Source: CAG-552 sp964516925
Lineage (GTDB): Bacteria; Bacillota; Clostridia; Christensenellales; Pumilibacteraceae
Reading direction: 5' to 3'
Length of the DNA: 30,182 bases
NCBI GenBank assembly: GCA_964516925.1
Contig: CAZEXL010000017.1
Location: 1-30,182 of the forward strand
The translations under genes were made by a program, and so were the position numbers. This document shows positions 7,339 through 13,559 of this stretch, piece after piece. The first letter of the stretch is position 1. Every line of letters begins with the position of its first letter. The notes below the pieces were generated by a model, which did no database searches, was not told where the DNA came from, and was given only the letters and a program-made list of their open reading frames with translations.

Positions 7339-7426
7339 CAAAAGAAGCTTAATGAAGGAAGCTTAAAAAATTACTTATGTCGGTGCGTTGGATTGTGGCG
7401 ATAAAAAGTAAGCAAAAGAAGCTTAA
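7330..7426 (+). repeat. Two copies of the 23-bp repeat core
   Basis: An identical 23-bp sequence (beginning AAAAGTAAGC and ending AGAAGCTTAA) occurs at 7330-7352 and 7404-7426. The first copy overlaps the 3' arm of the hairpin. The same 23 bp, on the opposite strand, is the core of the 37-bp tandem array at 10374-10627, and a diverged copy lies at 29405-29427. Confidence 0.8.
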
Positions 7427-7480
7427 TAAAAAAAACTTAACAAAAGAACATAAAAAAAGAAGCTCGATATAAACGAAAAG

Positions 7481-7508
7481 GGTAGTGCGTTAGGTACTAC
7501 CTTTTTTT
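7481..7508 (+). terminator. Terminator of the typA transcript
   Basis: GGTAGTGC, loop GTTAG, GTACTACC, then seven T. It lies about 170 bp after the typA stop, beyond the hairpin and repeats. A closely similar terminator (GGGTAGTGT stem) follows the rpoC unit at 29448. Between it and the next promoter (7601) I see nothing else. Confidence 0.8.
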
Positions 7509-7600
7509 GTCCTTTCAAACAAAAACGGCATAAGTGCAAAAGAAAAAACTCTAAAAAAGTGCTAATGAGGCAAAAAGCCAGAAAAGTTCTTAAAAATACA

Positions 7601-7629
7601 TTGCAAATTTGCGCTTTTTATGATACAAT
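7601..7629 (+). promoter_or_regulatory. Promoter of the TIR-PP2C gene
   Basis: -35 TTGCAA (7601-7606), a 17-bp spacer and -10 TACAAT (7624-7629). The leader to the start codon would be about 83 nt and contains no obvious regulatory fold. Confidence 0.6.
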
Positions 7630-7719
7630 ACAACAAATCGATAGACGAAGCGGGCGTGAACTAATCGGCGTAACAGCAATAACCGACGCGTCCGAACGCA
7701 AAAACTACAGGAGAGCCAT

Positions 7720-10245
7720 ATGGGAGACGGAATACAAAAGAAAGTCGATGCCGTTTTTGACGAAATAAGCGACGAGGAGTATAAATTAGAAAACACGGGT
7801 TTGTCGCTAAGATACCGCAAGACGTTTAAGTTTTTGTCGATAGTAGTCAAAAATTTCGACTGCAACAGTTACGCGTTCGTATTGGCGCAAACGAAACTTG
7901 TCGAAAGGATAGGCAAGACTATCGTTGACAGCGCGCAGGAAATTTTGGAGAATTACGCTTATGACGTTTCGCGCGGCGAGCAATCGACGATTCCCGACAA
8001 GGTGGCGTTTGCCGCCCTTTACTACGTCGGAGTGGCGTGTGCGCGTGCTGCCGACAAAGAACGGTTCAGAAAGCTTTTGCAAAACAACGTAAAGTTGTTT
8101 TTCGGCGACGAATTCATTGCAAACACGTATTTGATTTTTTCAAGATACTGCGGCGTTATAAAAGATTATAAGCGAATGATCGTTTTTTCGCAAAAAGCCA
8201 TACAAAGTCACGCCGATTATTATGCGGAATCGGACGACGACACCGAAAAGAAATTCTATCTAGGCGGAATAGCTTATGCTTCTGCCGTAGGGCAAATTGC
8301 CGAATATTGTTTTTTGCGCAATTTGATTTACGGCGGCAAGAAAGAGGATTTTTTAAGAGCGGCTACTGCTTTTGCTAAGCCGAATAAAGGCGGAAGCGAA
8401 ACGGCGGAAAAAGAGATGACGGAGTACCTTTCAAAAGCCGTTAAGCCCACGGGCAAGTATACGTGCGACGATTTAAACGAAGAATTTTTCAACAAAGCGC
8501 TTTTTTATACGATTGTTGCCAAAGAGGTTAATCCCGACTATCCGAAGTATCCGTATTTGCAGGCGCAGCTTATGTTTTACAACGAGCTTTACTTGAAAGG
8601 TGAAGTAAGCGAAAAAACCATAAAATCGGCTCTGGTACTTATAGACGAAGCGATAGACAACGTAGAAAGAACGAAGGGTAAAAACAAAGACTATCGCTTG
8701 CTTAAAGAAAGATACGACAATTTTAAGGAAATAGTAAGTTCGTGTCCGGCAGATTCTCCTAAGTGGCACGAAACCGACGACTACGCTTTGGCGGCGGAAA
8801 AAAGCAAGATCGTTCTTTCTGCCGACATAAAGCACGCGCAGCCAAAAACGTACAACAATAAAACCAAGGCACCTTACGTTTTCGTAAGTTACAGTTCAAA
8901 AGACTACAAGTCGGTGTATTGCGATATGCTAGAGTACAAAAAGGTCGGGATACTTTGCGACTACGACAGAGACATGACGTCGTATGAAAAGTCCGAAATA
9001 GCTGAAAGGCAAAAGTGGTACGAAGTCGTCGAAGAAAAAATTCGTTCTTGTGCCGGCGTAATCTGTTATTTAAGCGAAGATTACGTAGTAAGCTCGGCAA
9101 TTTTGACTGAGCTTAAACTCATAGAAAAGTACAATAAGCCGCTTGTAGCAATCGACCTTAGCGGCAACTATCGAATATCCGAATTGTTTATGCGTGTTGC
9201 AAAAAACTCCGAGCTTTCGCCGCGCGTAACGTCGGACGGAATGTATTGGTTTTCTAAAAAGTTCGATGATAACAATAACGTTATTGCGCGTAACGGCGAT
9301 CCTTTTGCAACGGAGCACGTCGAACACGTAAAAAGTCGGTTGTCGATATTGTGCCCCGAAGTTATAAACGGGTACGAAGCGGACTATGCGATAAAGACGA
9401 ACGTAAACAAAAACAGACCTAACGAAGATTATTTGCGTTTGGACGAACGCAGGCACGTTTACGTGGTTGCCGACGGCATAACGTTGCAAAAGCCGCTAAG
9501 GTATCCTGCAAGCGGAAAATCTTTGCCGCAGGAAATAGCGCAAAAATTTTGCAACGTTTTCGTCGATACGCTATGCTCCGAATTGCTGGTTTTGTTGCGC
9601 GAAGAGCAGATACCCGAAAAATTCGCAGTTGCCTTCAAGGGCGCAAATAAAAAAGTAAGCGAGCTTTTGTGCGAGTACGACGACGCAATCAAGTATCGCT
9701 TGGACGGATATCTCGACGAAGGTTCCGACGTTTCCGTAACCGACGTAGAAAAGCCCGGTGCGGTTGCACTTGCCGCCGCCGTTTACAACGATACGTTGTA
9801 TTATGCGTCCGTCGGCGATTGTGTCGGGATACTTGTGCGCAACGGGCAAAAAATCGTATTTGCCGACAAGCAGACTTCCGGTGCTTTTGAAAAAAAGAAA
9901 GTCGAATCCGATCGCAAAACGTTGCAACGCGAATATATAAACAACGTTAACAATCCGTGCGGCTACGGTGTCGTAAACGGCGACGAGCGGGCAGAAAAGT
10001 TTTTCAACGTCTCGCATATTTCGCTGGAATACGGCGACGTCGTTTATTTGCTTACCGACGGTGTTGCGGATTATGTTCGATATAGCAGTTATTCTTCGTA
10101 CGCATCTTTAAGCGCACAAGAAATAATTGACCAAGCCGTAGAATTCGAAGGCAAGGACGAACACGACGATATGGCGCTTATAGTAGTCAAGTGGAAGAGC
10201 GATCTAAAAACGACACGTGCGCAAAAGCGCGCAAACAAGGCGTAA
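7720..10245 (+). CDS. TIR-PP2C fusion protein with helical N-terminal region
   Basis: 841 aa, starting at an ATG with AGGAG six bases upstream. Residues 1-345 are helical and TPR-like. Residues about 385-490 are a TIR domain: YVFVSYSSKD opens it, and E464 in ILTELKLIEKY aligns with the catalytic Glu of NAD-cleaving TIR domains. Residues about 560-826 are a PP2C-type Ser/Thr phosphatase: NED (568-570), VVADG with D585, SVGD (697-700), TDGVAD (D780, D784) and HDDMALIVV (D816, D817) supply the usual metal-binding acids, though DG lacks the common following GG. There is no signal peptide or membrane helix, so it is cytoplasmic. TIR domains act in immunity or NAD signalling and PP2C domains reverse protein phosphorylation, so this looks like a one-protein signalling or defence module. 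No kinase or partner gene lies nearby, and the gene has its own promoter and terminator. The domain calls are firm; the biological role is inference. Confidence 0.88.
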   Translation: MGDGIQKKVDAVFDEISDEEYKLENTGLSLRYRKTFKFLSIVVKNFDCNSYAFVLAQTKLVERIGKTIVDSAQEILENYAYDVSRGEQSTIPDKVAFAALYYVGVACARAADKERFRKLLQNNVKLFFGDEFIANTYLIFSRYCGVIKDYKRMIVFSQKAIQSHADYYAESDDDTEKKFYLGGIAYASAVGQIAEYCFLRNLIYGGKKEDFLRAATAFAKPNKGGSETAEKEMTEYLSKAVKPTGKYTCDDLNEEFFNKALFYTIVAKEVNPDYPKYPYLQAQLMFYNELYLKGEVSEKTIKSALVLIDEAIDNVERTKGKNKDYRLLKERYDNFKEIVSSCPADSPKWHETDDYALAAEKSKIVLSADIKHAQPKTYNNKTKAPYVFVSYSSKDYKSVYCDMLEYKKVGILCDYDRDMTSYEKSEIAERQKWYEVVEEKIRSCAGVICYLSEDYVVSSAILTELKLIEKYNKPLVAIDLSGNYRISELFMRVAKNSELSPRVTSDGMYWFSKKFDDNNNVIARNGDPFATEHVEHVKSRLSILCPEVINGYEADYAIKTNVNKNRPNEDYLRLDERRHVYVVADGITLQKPLRYPASGKSLPQEIAQKFCNVFVDTLCSELLVLLREEQIPEKFAVAFKGANKKVSELLCEYDDAIKYRLDGYLDEGSDVSVTDVEKPGAVALAAAVYNDTLYYASVGDCVGILVRNGQKIVFADKQTSGAFEKKKVESDRKTLQREYINNVNNPCGYGVVNGDERAEKFFNVSHISLEYGDVVYLLTDGVADYVRYSSYSSYASLSAQEIIDQAVEFEGKDEHDDMALIVVKWKSDLKTTRAQKRANKA

Positions 10246-10255
10246 TTTAATCGAA

Positions 10256-10286
10256 AAAAAGCGGCAAAGACGATTTGCCGCTTTTT
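10256..10286 (+). terminator. Terminator of the TIR-PP2C gene
   Basis: A 13-bp stem, AAAAAGCGGCAAA with TTTGCCGCTTTTT, and loop GACGA, ten bases after the stop. Confidence 0.9.
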
Positions 10287-10373
10287 GTATAATAAGAAGT
10301 GATTGATTTTTGTCTAATATCGTAACTTAAAATTTGTCCGGTTTTTTTGGCTTATTTTTGTAACTTAAAATTG

Positions 10374-10627
10374 GTTTAAGCTTCTTTTGCTTACTTTTGT
10401 AACTAAAATAGTTTAAGCTTCTTTTGCTTACTTTTGTAACTAAAATAGTTTAAGCTTCTTTTGCTNNNNNNNNNNNNNNNNNNNNNNNNNNNNNNNNNNN
10501 NNNNNNNNNNNNNNNNNNNNNNNNNNNNNNNNNNNNNNNNNNNNNNNNNNNNNNNNNNNNNNNNNGTTTAAGCTTCTTTTGCTTACTTTTGTAACTAAAA
10601 TAGTTTAAGCTTCTTTTGCTTACTTTT
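10374..10627 (-). repeat. 37-bp tandem direct repeat array interrupted by an assembly gap
   Basis: A 37-bp unit (starting GTTTAAGCTTCTTTTGC on the plus strand and ending GTAACTAAAATA) is repeated head to tail without spacers: 10374-10410, 10411-10447, a partial at 10448-10465, then the N gap, 10566-10602, and a final partial that runs into the hairpin at 10619. Diverged partial copies sit at about 10321-10373. The unit contains the 23-bp core seen after typA. The true copy number is unknown because of the gap. In the minus-strand direction the array lies downstream of the YafY stop codon. Confidence 0.9.
10466..10565. other. Assembly gap of 100 N
   Basis: Exactly 100 undetermined bases, the usual placeholder for a gap of unknown length, lie in the tandem array. 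The array probably could not be assembled, so its real length may be much greater. Confidence 0.98.
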
Positions 10628-10647
10628 CTTCACGGAAGAAAAGTAAG
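10619..10647 (-). repeat. Hairpin of the 13-3-13 family, copy 2
   Basis: CTTACTTTTCTTC, loop ACG, GAAGAAAAGTAAG: the same arms as the copy after typA, with a different loop. It sits between the tandem array and the stop-abutting copy at 10656. Confidence 0.85.
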
Positions 10648-10655
10648 TTCTTTGG

Positions 10656-10684
10656 CTTACCTTTCTTTTCCAAAGAAAGGTAAG
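10656..10684 (-). repeat. Stop-abutting hairpin, copy 3 (after the YafY gene)
   Basis: CTTACCTTTCTTT, loop TCC, AAAGAAAGGTAAG: a perfect 13-bp stem that directly abuts the TAA of the regulator gene (10685-10687, minus strand). It differs from copy 1 at several positions, but the stem stays perfectly paired. Confidence 0.85.
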
Positions 10685-11611
10685 TTAGTAGTCGTAGCGT
10701 TTCAAAACTCTACCGCATTCGATAAGCAGCTCTTCTTTTAGTACTTGCGGCTTCAAAACTTTAATACTACTGCCAAACGAAAGCAACTTATTAATAAGCA
10801 AATTTCCGCCGTACAAAGCAGCTTTCGCAACGTACGTAGTTCCGCGTTCGCTAATGGCGTCGGGTCCCAACCATTCTTCCACGTCGGAAAGCGCGGTAGA
10901 AAAGAACTCGAATTCTATATTTACAAGATCGCTGTCGTCAAACGTCCCGTTCAGCTTTTCGTACACGTCGCTCGGCTTCTTTTCAAACTTTTCTTCGCTG
11001 ATAGTCATCTGCTTAATTCTCGTAAGACGAAAAAGCCTGAAATCGCGTCGTAAGTGGCAGTAACCGTACGTGTACCATACGCCCTCTTTAAGGACCAAAC
11101 AATACGGATCGAAATCTCGTTCGCTGCAAAAGTCTTTATTGTCGGTATAAACCATATGTATCGTAAAGTCGTCGTCAATAGCGCGATTAATCGCCTCGAT
11201 CTTCCCTCGATAGTTTTGCGGATTAGTCCACGTTCCCACGTCAATAATAAGCGTGTCGGTTTTCAACAAATACTTCTCGTTTTCTTTAACGGCTCCTATG
11301 TGCCGTAATTTTTCTATCAAATCGTAATTTTGCCCGTCAAAAGAACTCGCCGTGGCATTAAGACACGTAAGCAACCTGTGTAATTCGTCTTTAGTAAAAA
11401 ACGACCGCTCCAACTTAAAGTCGTCGGATATCATATAACCGCCGTTTGCGCCCCGTAAAGCAATAATAGGCACGCCGGCCTCGCACAACGTGTCGATGTG
11501 CCTCGCCACCGTGCGAGTGCTTACCTCGAATTTTTCGGCAAGATATTCCGCCTTGGCCTTGCGATTGTTTAATATCGTCAAAAGAATTCCGAACATTATT
11601 CCGCTCTTCAT
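10685..11611 (-). CDS. YafY-family transcriptional regulator (HTH and WYL domains)
   Basis: 308 aa, starting at an ATG with GGAGG five bases upstream. The N-terminal helix-turn-helix (about residues 5-62) has the typical KAEYLAEKFEVSTRTVARHI and ends with GANGGY. Residues about 140-205 are a WYL domain: GVWYTYGYCHLRRDFRLFRL, with WYT (179-181) instead of WYL and the conserved Arg residues of the ligand-binding face. The C-terminal WCX-like extension completes the protein. WYL regulators bind DNA and sense small ligands, often nucleic acid or nucleotides, and are frequent near defence genes. The gene is divergent from the 98-aa gene, and an inverted repeat in the shared promoter region suggests control of itself and that gene. 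Its ligand is unknown. Confidence 0.93.
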   Translation of the reverse strand: MKSGIMFGILLTILNNRKAKAEYLAEKFEVSTRTVARHIDTLCEAGVPIIALRGANGGYMISDDFKLERSFFTKDELHRLLTCLNATASSFDGQNYDLIEKLRHIGAVKENEKYLLKTDTLIIDVGTWTNPQNYRGKIEAINRAIDDDFTIHMVYTDNKDFCSERDFDPYCLVLKEGVWYTYGYCHLRRDFRLFRLTRIKQMTISEEKFEKKPSDVYEKLNGTFDDSDLVNIEFEFFSTALSDVEEWLGPDAISERGTTYVAKAALYGGNLLINKLLSFGSSIKVLKPQVLKEELLIECGRVLKRYDY

Positions 11612-11649
11612 ATCGTCCTCCGTTAAATTATTTTTTAAAAATCATAAAA

Positions 11650-11679
11650 ATTATAATATATACGACATACATATGTCAA
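11650..11679 (-). promoter_or_regulatory. Promoter of the YafY-family gene
   Basis: On the minus strand, a perfect -35 TTGACA (11674-11679), an 18-bp spacer and a perfect -10 TATAAT (11650-11655). Confidence 0.8.
11664..11677. promoter_or_regulatory. Candidate operator between divergent promoters
   Basis: The inverted repeat GACATA-N2-TATGTC overlaps the -35 element of the regulator promoter and the expected -35 position of the divergent promoter. A dimeric repressor here could switch both genes; the adjacent YafY-family protein is the natural candidate. Confidence 0.45.
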
Positions 11680-11696
11680 GTTTATTTCGGTATAAT
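11668..11696 (+). promoter_or_regulatory. Promoter of the 98-aa gene
   Basis: A perfect -10 TATAAT (11691-11696) with a poor -35 (TACATA, 11668-11673) at 17 bp. The weak -35 lies inside the inverted repeat, which is typical of a promoter that depends on a regulator. Confidence 0.5.
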
Positions 11697-11724
11697 ACAG
11701 AAAAACTTCAGGAGGAAAAAAATT

Positions 11725-12021
11725 ATGTACGTATGTGTTTCTTGTACCGGCAATTTAAGGGCAGGTGACGTTATTATTCTGGAAAAGGACGAGTATTTCG
11801 GCGAGGTTGCCGCAAAGCAAATAGGCGGCGGCATAGTCGGGTTCGTTACCGAGCGACAGCCCGAAGGTTGTGTTTCGCGTTCTTTTGTCGAAAGCCGTAT
11901 AGGCAATCGCAGAGTAATAGGCCATGCCGCAATTCTAAACGGTAACGTTGCGCTTTTTACCAGCGAAAGCCCTACGCTCAGCGACAGCGGACGTTTTTCG
12001 TACGCGCGTCGTTCGGCTTAG
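11725..12021 (+). CDS. Small hypothetical protein, possibly HIRAN-like fold
   Basis: 98 aa, with a strong AGGAGG eight bases before the ATG. It has no signal peptide or membrane helix. The sequence alternates short strands and Gly-rich turns (RAGDVIILEKDEYFGEVAAK then GGGIVGFVTE), which recalls the small beta-barrel of HIRAN domains, where a GD..L pair is followed by an iGfV strand. I could not confirm this. It is divergent from the YafY-family regulator, whose probable operator covers its promoter, so it is the likely target of that regulator. It converges with the flavoprotein gene, only 7 bp away, with no terminator between them. Confidence 0.7.
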   Translation: MYVCVSCTGNLRAGDVIILEKDEYFGEVAAKQIGGGIVGFVTERQPEGCVSRSFVESRIGNRRVIGHAAILNGNVALFTSESPTLSDSGRFSYARRSA

Positions 12022-12028
12022 CTAAAGA

Positions 12029-13462
12029 CTAGCCGTTATGTCCCGCTTTTTTAACGGCGTCCGCGCACGCGATTCCAAGAGTGAGCGCATTGGGCAAACC
12101 GCCGAAAAGCGACTGCCATTGCGTTGCCAAAAAGCAATTATTCAAGCCGTCTATTCTGCTTTTTATTGGGCTAAGAATCGCTTTGCGCCCGATGCCGAAC
12201 GACATGTACGAGCCTTTGTACGCGCCGAAAAAATGATTGTAAGTAAGCGGAGTCCAACAATCCAGCGTTTCGATTTTTCCCGCTAAAAACGCAAATTTTT
12301 TTATCAACGCGTTGGTAATTTGCGTAGCGATTCGTTGCTTTTCCTTTTCGTATTCTTCCAAAGGAAGTAATTCGAAGTAGTCGTAATCGCGTTCTCGCTG
12401 TAAAACAAACATTTGAATAACGCAAAATCCTTGCGGCGCAAAATCAAATCCGTAGTCGTAATTTTTAAGCATAAGTCTGTCAATCTTCGACGCGCCTATT
12501 TTAATCGGCTCGCACTCGAAAACGAACGAATCCGGAACGTTTACCGACGGCAAATTCACCTTATATGCAACGTGAAAGCTACTTATAATCGGGTAGGTGC
12601 GGCGGTCGGCGTACAAGTTCTTCATTTTTTTAGGCATGTAGCCGCCAAGAAGCGAAAAGGTAATCTTGGGATCGCAGGCAAAAACGAAAACGTCCGCGTC
12701 AAACGTTCGTCCGTCTGCCGTCAAAACACTCTTAGCGTTGCCGCCGACAATATTTACGGCAACCGCCTTGCAACAAGTTTCTGCCTTTCCGCCGCATGCA
12801 ACGAACTTTCCGCCGATGCGTTTTGCCATGTTAAACGAGCCGTCAAGCGGCACTTTACCGTCGCCCGTAACGAAACTGCAATAAGCGAAAAGGAGTGTAT
12901 AAATCGAATATTCGCCCAAAATAAAATCGGTAAAGAATCGTTTTAGTCGTTCGGTTTTGCACGAAGCGGCTACTTGCGTAAGCGTTTCGTTTCCATATAT
13001 ACCAAACAGTCGCAAAGCGTAAAAAACCTTTAAAGCAGCGCTATCGCAGCCGAGTAATTTGCAACAGATTTTACACGCCGTAACGAATTTCTTTATCGCT
13101 TGGTCGTCGCCATTACAGCAGCTAAGCATAGCCGTTTGGGTTTCGTTCAAGTTTTTGCTTAGTCCGAAGTATTCGTTTCCGAAGCTGCTTACGTAAAAAC
13201 ACTTGCTTTCAAAAAATCGAGTATGCTCGTCGATCGCTCCGACTTCTTTCCAAAGCTTATTCACGCAGTTTCCGTCTTTCGAGCCGTTAAGCCAATGAAT
13301 GCAGTTGTCTATATAACATTCGTTTTTGTGCCAACCGGTAAGGTTACCGCCCAAACAAGGATTTTTTTCCAAAACGGTAACGTCGTATCCGTACTTTAAG
13401 CAGCGAATGCCGCACGACAATCCGCTTACGCCGCCGCCGATAACTAAAACACTTTTACTCAT
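12029..13462 (-). CDS. FAD-dependent oxidoreductase, phytoene desaturase/CrtI-like family
   Basis: 477 aa. The N-terminus is a Rossmann fold for FAD: VLVIGGGVSGLSCGI (G9, G11, G14), then E32 at the end of strand 2, then the second signature NPCLGGNLTGW. The C-terminal LATQWQSLFGGLPNALTLG is the matching FAD-contact segment of the phytoene desaturase and carotenoid isomerase family, which also contains protoporphyrinogen oxidase-like and retinol saturase-like enzymes. No carotenoid or haem genes are nearby, so the substrate is unknown. I see no clear ribosome binding site upstream of the ATG at 13462; alternative starts would cut the FAD motif, so the start is kept. It lies 97 bp after the transhydrogenase gene, with a terminator in between, so it probably has its own weak promoter or depends on read-through. 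Confidence 0.88.
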   Translation of the reverse strand: MSKSVLVIGGGVSGLSCGIRCLKYGYDVTVLEKNPCLGGNLTGWHKNECYIDNCIHWLNGSKDGNCVNKLWKEVGAIDEHTRFFESKCFYVSSFGNEYFGLSKNLNETQTAMLSCCNGDDQAIKKFVTACKICCKLLGCDSAALKVFYALRLFGIYGNETLTQVAASCKTERLKRFFTDFILGEYSIYTLLFAYCSFVTGDGKVPLDGSFNMAKRIGGKFVACGGKAETCCKAVAVNIVGGNAKSVLTADGRTFDADVFVFACDPKITFSLLGGYMPKKMKNLYADRRTYPIISSFHVAYKVNLPSVNVPDSFVFECEPIKIGASKIDRLMLKNYDYGFDFAPQGFCVIQMFVLQRERDYDYFELLPLEEYEKEKQRIATQITNALIKKFAFLAGKIETLDCWTPLTYNHFFGAYKGSYMSFGIGRKAILSPIKSRIDGLNNCFLATQWQSLFGGLPNALTLGIACADAVKKAGHNG

Positions 13463-13507
13463 AACGATAATTATTTACGAACTTAGCAAAAACATACTTA
13501 AATAAAG

Positions 13508-13540
13508 AAAAAAGCCGCTTCCGTTACGAAAGCGGCTTTT
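13508..13540 (-). terminator. Terminator of the transhydrogenase operon
   Basis: An 11-bp stem (AAAAGCCGCTT with AAGCGGCTTTT) lies 20 bp after the stop of the transhydrogenase gene and is followed on the minus strand by TTTTTTCTTTATT. Confidence 0.85.
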
Positions 13541-13559
13541 CGTTTAAGTTGAATTTAGG

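Noticed and set aside
7559..7768. 69-codon plus-strand ORF in front of the TIR-PP2C gene
   Set aside because: It spans the predicted promoter and overlaps the real start in another frame. It has no ribosome binding site.
10374..10627. Possible CRISPR array, since the repeat unit is 37 bp
   Set aside because: The units follow each other directly with no spacers, and no cas gene is visible. It is a simple tandem repeat.
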